DNA of 64,000 bases from a virus, in IMG/VR virus record IMGVR_UViG_3300007609_001079, positions 1 to 64,000 of that record. One strand, written 5' to 3'. The translations under genes were made by a program, and so were the position numbers. Shown here in pieces: positions 35,354-43,200 of the stretch (position 1 is its first letter; each line of letters begins with the position of its first letter). The notes under the pieces are model-generated. The model was given only the letters and a program-made list of their open reading frames with translations, was not told where the DNA came from and searched no databases.

Positions 35354-36120
35354 CTTTGTAATATCGTTAAACCTGTTGAAGATGGTTTACTTCTAAATAT
35401 ACCATTATTGAATAAGTTGAAAATTTCCCAATCACTATCCTGCTTTAATTCTTTAATTAATTGAGCGGGTCCATTTGCATATTCTTGATGAAATCCTTCT
35501 CTGATATCATCTGTTATATAATGTTCTTTTTCAAATGAGATATCAGTATCGTGAATAGAAATTATACCATGTGGTTGAAGTAATTGAGAATATAATTCAA
35601 AATCTTGTTTTACATCTTCATAGGAATGACCAGCATCAATATGTAGATAATCTATTTTTATATCTTCTTTAACAAAAAAATCATAGAAAGCTCGTTCGGT
35701 AGTTGTAAGTAATAACCTTGGGTCAAAGTTTTTTCTAAAGAAAGAATTCTCATCAGTCCAATCGGTAAATCCACCAACTCCATTTGATGCATCTACAAGG
35801 TACGTTGAACCAATATCACCCCAATTTATATCATTATTTCCTCCAAAGATTCCAGCCTCGTATAAATCGAATCTTGCTTGTGTCATTATCCGTGGAATAA
35901 ATCCTCCACCACTTCCTAAACATACACAAGTTTTAGCACGAAGATAATGAATTAAAGAATAAATTAACAACCCATCACCCAAATGTAAATCACCAGCGCC
36001 ATGAGTCCATCGATATTTAATAGGAGTATGAACCTCGTACTCTCTATTAGTGTCATCTGTCTTAGTGTCTAAGTTATGGGTTATAAAGTCTTTTATATAT
36101 TTTGTATTAAGTATACTCAT
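35341..36120 (-). CDS. Class I SAM-dependent methyltransferase
   Basis: A 259-residue protein with a Rossmann methyltransferase fold. AKTCVCLGSGGGFIPRIM is the SAM-binding glycine motif, IDYLHIDAGHSYEDVKQDFE is the acidic and DAGHSY motif common in methyltransf_24-type enzymes, and GIISIHDTDIS is the next strand. These families methylate sugars, among other substrates. The 98-base leader is unusual: two runs of five G on the coding strand, a short CACT/AGTG repeat and no good ribosome site. It heads the GT2 and radical SAM tandem part of the operon. Confidence 0.82.
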   Translation of the reverse strand: MSILNTKYIKDFITHNLDTKTDDTNREYEVHTPIKYRWTHGAGDLHLGDGLLIYSLIHYLRAKTCVCLGSGGGFIPRIMTQARFDLYEAGIFGGNNDINWGDIGSTYLVDASNGVGGFTDWTDENSFFRKNFDPRLLLTTTERAFYDFFVKEDIKIDYLHIDAGHSYEDVKQDFELYSQLLQPHGIISIHDTDISFEKEHYITDDIREGFHQEYANGPAQLIKELKQDSDWEIFNLFNNGIFRSKPSSTGLTILQRCKN

Positions 36121-36142
36121 TTTGTCACTGCTTTAGTGCTGT

Positions 36143-36154
36143 CCCCCTGCCCCC
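36143..36154 (-). other. Two runs of five G on the coding strand in the methyltransferase leader
   Basis: The coding strand reads GGGGGCAGGGGG about 23-35 bases upstream of the ATG at 36120, a striking departure in a very AT-rich genome. Two G5 runs are too few for a normal three-layer G-quadruplex, though a two-layer form is conceivable. Role unknown. Confidence 0.4.
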
Positions 36155-36218
36155 TATGGTTATAAGTATAGAGAATTTAATGAAACGTATATATTTATAT
36201 AAAAATATATAAAATAAT

Positions 36219-37280
36219 TTAGAAAAATGAAATCATTTGTGTTCTGACTTGGTCTATCCAGTCTTTTTTATTATCGTACTTTTTTAAGTATTCTATTAAT
36301 TTATTTCTTTCTTCTACACGAGTTTCATGCGAATCCTTTAATATTTGTTTAATACAACCATCAAATTCATTTTTCGTACTTGCTCGGTATTTATACTCCA
36401 CATCTTTACACCAATCTGTATTAATTATTGGTAATTTTCCGTAATCTAACGCCTGAAAAATTGAATAACCGAATGGTTCTTTAAAATATGCTCCATGAAA
36501 TATTCCCCAAGTTTTACCCATAAATGCTTGATAAATGTTTGGATTCCATTGATATAAATCTACAGTGGGTAACGTAAATGATGAAGTATCTTTTAAATTT
36601 TGAACATCTCTCTGGTCTGTTAAGGCGTATCCTTTTGTTATACCATTCATCCAATGTAAACATTTACGAGATTCTGCTCTAGCAGCAAATCCAACTTCAC
36701 CATTATCAACATGAGTAGTTAATTGTGCTGGCCCTTGAAACTCATAATAGTTTGGAATTGTATAAGTGTAATTTGGAAATTTTTCTTTCATCGAAGTTGG
36801 GTTCATACCAATCCAAATTCTTCGCTTACATGTCATTATAAACTCATCGTAGAAATTTACATCTACTTTGGTTTGTAATTGTATCCTATCTAATTCTGGC
36901 ATCTTTTTCATTACATCTGTCATATCTCGTGGATATGCATGAACGAAAATTATTCCAAACTTATCTTCGTGTTTCCAAAGATGTTCTCGGTAATGATAGT
37001 TTCCATGAAGGAAGTGTATCCACTCTGATTCTTCACACCACTCTTGAGTTATATCTTCATCATCAAAGTGAAAATGATATTTTAATCCTTTTGGTAAAGA
37101 TTCTGGTTTAAAGTTTCCGGGTCTTTTAGAATCTATTAATAATCGGTAATATCGATGATTTGGTAAGAGAGGCCAAACTTCTTTTAGAAAGTTATTTACC
37201 CATATATCCGCCCCACCTTGAACAGTATTTCCTGCTCCAGTTGCCACTAGTAAAAAGTATGGTGGTTTCTTATCTGACAC
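36219..37280 (-). CDS. GT-B glycosyltransferase (GT4-like)
   Basis: A 353-residue protein. The N-terminus has FLLVATGAGNTVQGGADIWV, the glycine-rich acceptor-side loop of GT4-like enzymes. The C-terminal half has FKEPFGYSIFQALDYGKLPI, corresponding to the EPFG...E nucleotide-sugar-binding motif, although the second glutamate is not obvious. The predicted start is GTG at 37280, with AAAGG 11 bases upstream and a TATATTTATA box 19 bases upstream. It is therefore the first gene of an island transcription unit, after the oxygenase. Donor and acceptor unknown. Confidence 0.8.
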   Translation of the reverse strand: MSDKKPPYFLLVATGAGNTVQGGADIWVNNFLKEVWPLLPNHRYYRLLIDSKRPGNFKPESLPKGLKYHFHFDDEDITQEWCEESEWIHFLHGNYHYREHLWKHEDKFGIIFVHAYPRDMTDVMKKMPELDRIQLQTKVDVNFYDEFIMTCKRRIWIGMNPTSMKEKFPNYTYTIPNYYEFQGPAQLTTHVDNGEVGFAARAESRKCLHWMNGITKGYALTDQRDVQNLKDTSSFTLPTVDLYQWNPNIYQAFMGKTWGIFHGAYFKEPFGYSIFQALDYGKLPIINTDWCKDVEYKYRASTKNEFDGCIKQILKDSHETRVEERNKLIEYLKKYDNKKDWIDQVRTQMISFF

Positions 37281-37298
37281 TTTTATTATAACCTTTTA

Positions 37299-37308
37299 TA
37301 TAAATATA
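37299..37308 (-). promoter_or_regulatory. Late-type promoter box TATATTTATA
   Basis: Exact decamer on the coding strand, 19 bases upstream of the GTG start at 37280, squeezed into the 31-base gap after the oxygenase stop. It probably drives the upstream half of the island. Confidence 0.6.
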
Positions 37309-37311
37309 CAT

Positions 37312-37833
37312 TTAATCATTTATTTGATTTTTAGTTAACCAAAACACTAATACATAACGAGTACCACTTAAAACACTTTCAACTTGGTGGTTTAAATTTG
37401 AATCAAACATTACCATGTTACCACAACTTCTATCCGAACAATATGATGTTTTATCACCATTTTCATCAAAATCCCATATGATTAAATCACCCCCATTGTA
37501 TTCCGCTTTATCAGATAATTGTATAGATACGGATTTATATCTATCTTCATGACCAACCCCACTATCTATATGATTATCAAAATACTGCCCTTCTTTATAT
37601 CGAACAACGGTAACCACATCTGGTAATGATATTATATTATATTTACTTAGTTTTGTAAGTAAAAGTTCTTCAACTTCTTTATTTGAATAAAATGAATGTT
37701 CATAACAGGTTCTATCATCGGTTATTTCAACTGTTATTCCATCATTTGTAATTCCACTACGTACAAATTCTCCACAGAGTGATAGAATTTTTTCACATTC
37801 TTTTTTGGTAAAAATTATATCTTGTTGTATCAT
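37312..37833 (-). CDS. 2-oxoglutarate/Fe(II)-dependent oxygenase (prolyl 4-hydroxylase-like)
   Basis: A 173-residue double-stranded beta-helix oxygenase. NHIDSGVG supplies the H-x-D iron ligands near residue 91, LNHQVESVLSGTRYVLVFW supplies the distal histidine and the arginine that binds 2-oxoglutarate, and YNGGDLIIWDF is the strand typical of phage and prolyl-hydroxylase-like members. Such phage enzymes are common in marine myoviruses and hydroxylate proteins or other substrates. ATG overlaps the stop of the upstream fibre gene (ATGA), so a tail-fibre protein or the neighbouring glycan is a reasonable but unproven substrate. Confidence 0.88.
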   Translation of the reverse strand: MIQQDIIFTKKECEKILSLCGEFVRSGITNDGITVEITDDRTCYEHSFYSNKEVEELLLTKLSKYNIISLPDVVTVVRYKEGQYFDNHIDSGVGHEDRYKSVSIQLSDKAEYNGGDLIIWDFDENGDKTSYCSDRSCGNMVMFDSNLNHQVESVLSGTRYVLVFWLTKNQIND

Positions 37834-40214
37834 AGTTCTTGAGGAGTTTTAACAGTAGGTAATGTATCTACGGTAGGAGTTACACCCGGTGGTGTACCAC
37901 CACCGCTTAATCTACCAAGTTCAATATAAATTGAAAAGTTTTTACCACTTGTATCAGATGTAGTTAAATCGATTGTGGTATTAACACTTTGACCTGCACT
38001 TGGTGCAGTTACCTTTAATCTAAAATGAGTTATATATGGTGAAACATCTGGATATTCAGTTAGAAAGTCAATATATGATAAACTTAGTGTAGAAGTTGGT
38101 GATACTATTGAAAAATTACCAAATCCATTTTCCACTACTCTATATGTTACCTCTGCGTTTGTTCTTAATGAAAATGTTAAATATCGGGTATCACTTTCAG
38201 TAGCCGCCCAAAATCCACTTTGAACATACTGACCATTTATACCACCAACTTCCCAACCAGGTCTTTGGGTAGTAGTAGTGGATGGAAAATATAAATATCC
38301 AGTTAAATCCACTGCTTGTTGAACAGTACTTCTTGATTTTACAAAAGTTGTATTGGAATTAAACCACCCGCTTGGAACAGTCATTGAAGCATTTACCCAT
38401 CGAGTTTCATCATTTACCGAAGCCTTAAATCCTCTTGCAAGAGTAACAGGTGTTCCTGAATTTTGTAAAGGAGTATATGTGGTTGTAATTGTTGGATTGC
38501 CCACCGCAGTTACATTTGCAGCTGTTATAGCTCCACTTGAAGCAACACTAAAATTTGTTATAGATACTTGTGCATCACCATATACTCTTGATTCCTGTAT
38601 AGCACTTACAGTTCGTGTAAATGAACCAGGATTCTGATAAGTACTTGGTACATTTACCGTAACATTTACATATCTTGGTGTATTTGTACCAACTAATGGA
38701 AATCCAGCTGCAGCTGAATATGATGTACCTGAATTAAATCCAGTTGTATATGTTATTGTGTATGCAATATTACCAGTAGTTGTAACAGTTGGTACTGAAA
38801 TATCACCAAATTCATCAACATCAAAACCACTAATAGCAATATTTGAATTACTCCAAATAGGTTTAGTAGTTTGCGAAAAAGTTACAGAATCCGATGGACT
38901 ACCATCTAACACAGAAACCGATGCACTACCATTTCGTGTAGATGTTCCTGTATTTTCTAATATTCTTATATAAACTCTATCATCCCCATTACCACTTATA
39001 TTAGCAGTAGTAAATCCACTTGTAGATGAAAGGGATTGTTGATAACCAGTTCCGGTTATATCCGATATCCAATTTGTATTTGATACCACATCAAAGAATT
39101 TAGTTTCCCCTTGTGCACTAAATGAGAGTGTAGATGTTGCAATTGATAATGTTTCAACAAATGCTGCTTGTGATAAGTTTACAGTATCGGATGGACTTCC
39201 ATCAGTAACCGCTACTGAAACTGTTCCTGTTCGTGTAGATGTGTTTGTATTATTCAATGCCCGTATGTAAATAACATCATCTCCATTACCATTTATATTA
39301 GCAGTGGTAAATCCACTTGTTGATGATAGTGATTGTTGGAATCCGGTACCGGATATATTGGAAATCCAATCGGTATTTGATAAAACTGTAAATGATTTAA
39401 CTTGTGAAGTTGATGTAAATGATAATGAACTAATAGCTATTGATAATGTCTCTACAAATCCAGATTGTGTATGTGTTATACTTCTTTCTTGGTTAAAATT
39501 GGTAGTACTTATTGAAAAATTTAATTGAGCGGTTCGTTGTGGGCCTGTATTACTTGCCATAGTTAATGTAAACCTATATCTACTTGTACTTCCTAAATTG
39601 GTTTTAACGGGAGATGATAACGTAAACCCACTACCAATTACCGTACCAGTTACTACAAGAGGATTTGTTACAGTTACATCTTGTGTAAATGAAGTTGTAG
39701 ATGTAGCTATGGTTTGTGCTGTACTTGGAGTTAATACAATAGAAGCTGGATTACCTGCCTGTACTACTGATAATGTACGATATGTATTCCCACCCTGCCC
39801 TATGAATGTAATTGTTGCACTTCGTTCTGTATTACCAAGAGTATTATTAGAAGAAGCTACAAAACTAATACTACCATTATTAGAAGTACTCAAATAAACC
39901 GTATCAGTTTCTAACCAAGCGGGTTTGCCAACCATTAATGTAAATCCATTAGTACTAAAATTGATTGTTTGTGTACTTGTTACATTTGAATATGATAACG
40001 ATGTTGGTGAAATACCAACGGAAGTAGCAGTTAAATTTAAACTTTTATTATAAAAAGAATCAGCTAAAACAATATTACGTGGAGATGCTGCATTATAATT
40101 ATCAATATTGAACACTTGTGCCATTTCTGTAAAGGTGTTTGTATTACCTTTAGAAATAGTAGCTTCATCTTGTAAATCTCTTATACTCAGAGGTCCGCTA
40201 GGTGGTAATGGCAT
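37830..40214 (-). CDS. Tail fibre/adhesin-like protein with BACON-like repeats
   Basis: A 794-residue protein opening MPLPPSGPLSIRDLQDE, a signature of phage tail-fibre N-termini that I recognise from memory. The body is built of beta-sandwich repeats: segments such as SLSYSNVTSTQ, SIAISSLSFTSTSQVKSF and SIATSTLSFSAQGETKFF, each followed by SNTxWI, match BACON (Bacteroidota carbohydrate-binding) modules. Two adjacent repeats (about 38.87-39.46 kb) share FTTANI(N/S)GNGDD nearly exactly, indicating recent duplication. The C-terminus is proline and threonine rich. It should face outward on the virion and bind host polysaccharide. TAATG overlap with the upstream S74 fibre gene. Confidence 0.8.
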   Translation of the reverse strand: MPLPPSGPLSIRDLQDEATISKGNTNTFTEMAQVFNIDNYNAASPRNIVLADSFYNKSLNLTATSVGISPTSLSYSNVTSTQTINFSTNGFTLMVGKPAWLETDTVYLSTSNNGSISFVASSNNTLGNTERSATITFIGQGGNTYRTLSVVQAGNPASIVLTPSTAQTIATSTTSFTQDVTVTNPLVVTGTVIGSGFTLSSPVKTNLGSTSRYRFTLTMASNTGPQRTAQLNFSISTTNFNQERSITHTQSGFVETLSIAISSLSFTSTSQVKSFTVLSNTDWISNISGTGFQQSLSSTSGFTTANINGNGDDVIYIRALNNTNTSTRTGTVSVAVTDGSPSDTVNLSQAAFVETLSIATSTLSFSAQGETKFFDVVSNTNWISDITGTGYQQSLSSTSGFTTANISGNGDDRVYIRILENTGTSTRNGSASVSVLDGSPSDSVTFSQTTKPIWSNSNIAISGFDVDEFGDISVPTVTTTGNIAYTITYTTGFNSGTSYSAAAGFPLVGTNTPRYVNVTVNVPSTYQNPGSFTRTVSAIQESRVYGDAQVSITNFSVASSGAITAANVTAVGNPTITTTYTPLQNSGTPVTLARGFKASVNDETRWVNASMTVPSGWFNSNTTFVKSRSTVQQAVDLTGYLYFPSTTTTQRPGWEVGGINGQYVQSGFWAATESDTRYLTFSLRTNAEVTYRVVENGFGNFSIVSPTSTLSLSYIDFLTEYPDVSPYITHFRLKVTAPSAGQSVNTTIDLTTSDTSGKNFSIYIELGRLSGGGTPPGVTPTVDTLPTVKTPQEL
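38868..39460 (-). repeat. Tandem repeat of about 300 bases within the BACON-like fibre gene
   Basis: Two consecutive units of about 100 codons each encode VETLSIA, SNTxWIS, GTG(F/Y)QQSLSSTSGFTTANI and DGSPSD blocks. The DNA of both units is visibly similar, for example around the codons for SLSSTSGFTTANI. Boundaries are approximate. Confidence 0.6.
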
Positions 40215-43200
40215 TATTTATCCTTTTTTAAATTTTTGTTTTCTTCTTCTAATTCAATTAATCTATTATTTAGATTTTTTACAGCTTCTAATAGATATAC
40301 AGTTAACTTTTCATACTTAACGCCCATATATCCACCATACATATCACCAACTAATTCTGGCATATTTTCTTTAATTTCTTGCGCAATTACACCAACATCA
40401 TGTCCTTTGGAATTATGTATTTTTTCATATTCAGGTCTCCAATCAAACTCATAACCACCAATTTTATTTATTTTATCAAATGGATTATTAATAGGAATTA
40501 TATTATCCTTCAATCTTTTATCCGATGAATAGTATGCGGTTATATTTCCAGTAGCAGTTATATTTCCACCCACCTCAACCATTGTACCCGATGCTTGTCT
40601 ATCCATTCTAACATATTCAGTAGTAGTTCTTACAACCTGCAATCCTCCACCATTTATTTCAGTTACCGAAACTTCTTTAAATACTCTAACATTTGAGTAT
40701 CCGGCTCCACGTCCTTCGATAGTTAAATCGGCAAAATATCCATTTGGAAGAAATATACTTGAATATATTGGAATATTATATGTAACTAATACTTTACTTC
40801 TTACAGTATATGTACCACCATTAGCATTAAATGTAGTTGCTTGTGGTCCACGGGAACTTGGTATGGTTACAAAATTTCTAGTAGTAACTTCTGATTGAGT
40901 TGAACCAACTAAATCGAGAGCAACCCCATTAAAAACAGATTGTACATGTTGAGCAGCAACATTACCACCACTATCTATTAGTTGTAAATAAATTGTACAT
41001 GAAATTTGAGCATTTCCTACTGTCATGTAATATGAACTTGGGTTTTGACCCGGTATTTCAAGAACTATATTAGCAGATAATGATGCATCGTTACTTGGAT
41101 ATGAATTATCTTGGTTATCAATAGAATCATATGCAAATGTTAAAGTTTGACCAGATAATCCAGATGTACTTATTGTGCCCGCATCATATGAATCTTCTAA
41201 GGTTCCGGTAAACGTAGTTTGATTACTAAATTGAGAAAATCTAGTATCCCCATCATAAACGGTTCCTTCCGGTACGTTTACCGAACCAGCAGTTGTCGCA
41301 CCTAATGCAGATAAATTTGCCGATGAGTTTAAATCTACACGAATTGTAGTACCATCTTGGATTTCAATCGCAGGTCTAGCTGCATTTAAAACAATTTGAT
41401 TCGGTTTATAAATTTTGTCAGATGTGATTATCCAACCACCGATATTACCTAATGTAGATGTGATTTCACCAGAAAAAGTTCCTTCGGCCCCAACAAACGT
41501 AGTACCATTAATCACACCACCGGTAATATTTGCACCGGTAATATTTGCACCGGCTGATATATTTCCTGCAAAGAACGCATCACCACTACTATCTATTCTA
41601 AACGAAGGTGTAGTTATAGTTCCGCCAGTTAAATCAAAATTAGTACCATTTGTTGAAAAATTACTACCATCAGTTACACCACTATAACTATTTGATTGAA
41701 TATTTCCTGTCCTAATTTTATTACCTTGAATGGTTGTGGTATTACTATTTACATCTCCAGCCGCATCACCTGGTCCTAACAAATTTCCAGCTGTCGTACC
41801 CCCAATGGTAACTGTATCTGATATTGTACCGGTAGTTGCGCTAATATTTCCCTTTATCTCTAATGTAGTTCCTGTCCATTTAAGGTAGTTAGTGTTTCCA
41901 TTTTCAAGAGACATTTTATATTCCCCATCACCATCCCTACCAATGAATATACCATCCCCAACCGAATATCCTTGATTTCCTTGTGTATTCGATTGACCTA
42001 ATGAGAAGTAAGGAAAATTATCTCCACCATATAAGGTTATATTTGCTGAAGAAAGTGCACCACTATTATTCGAACCAATATTCAAAGTGTTTCTAACAAA
42101 CGATTCATCAAATATTGCTATCTTTGCAGCTACAAAGAAATCTTCAGTACCTAAATCTTGCCAGAAAGTATTTCCACCTGAAGTAGGAACTTGGTTTGTA
42201 TTAGATTGTAATGTAGCGTAATATCTTCCATCATATAAAACAGCATCTCTTCTTCCATTAGATATATCATATTGGTATGTACGTGATGAATTCCATGGAC
42301 CTGTAAACACAATACCTGGACCGGTTGAACCCTCTGCTATAACTCGTATTGAGTGCGTCTTTTCAATAGCATCTGATTCATTTCCATCTCTATCTTTATA
42401 TGTAACATCAAATGTAATTAGGTTACCAAGTACACTAGCCGGCTTTGCAGCAGTTATTGTACCATCTGAATTTGATGAGGTACCATCTCCATTTGAATCT
42501 GTTAAGTTTGTAATTTTAAAAGTTCCATTTGTAGATAGTGTTGCATCATATGTGTATAATCCAAGAGAATCATATACTTGAACAGAAAATGTATTAGTAT
42601 CTGATATGATATCATTAACATCTACACTAACTTCTTGAGATGGTGGGTTTAATTCTATTGTAACCGCACCCAATCCATCCACACCTTGTTTAGCAACACC
42701 AATGGTAAATGAAATATCTTCACTATCAGAAGTTCCTTCTGAGTTTACATAATTTATTGTAGCAGTACCACTAACCGTTGTAGATGGTGAAGTATCTGCG
42801 GTTATTACACCTAATGATGAAACACTAAATTCAGAAGATAGAGATTCTATTGTGAATTGATATTCACTTGGAGCTCCACTATTTAGGTATGTATAATTTG
42901 TAGTACCTTCTTTTACTGAAATATTAATCTCACTTGGTGTTGACCCAAAATCTATTGTTTGTGATTGTGGTGATACTGTAACCAATACATTAGGTGCAGC
43001 TTTTTTAACTTTAGATAATGCGATTGTATCTGTAATTGTTCGAGGAGTTCCTTCAGAATCTTCTACTGTGGCAGATATTGCAACAGTTGTTGAATCTATA
43101 TTATCACCTAAAGTTCTACCACTTAATGTGATTGTACCACTTAATTCATCAGTAACAATACTTGAAATATCAGATGAAATTGCATCTAAATTTGTAATTG

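Noticed and set aside
36143-36154. A G-quadruplex in the methyltransferase leader
   Set aside because: Only two runs of G are present, whereas a normal intramolecular three-layer quadruplex needs four. Listed only as an unusual leader.
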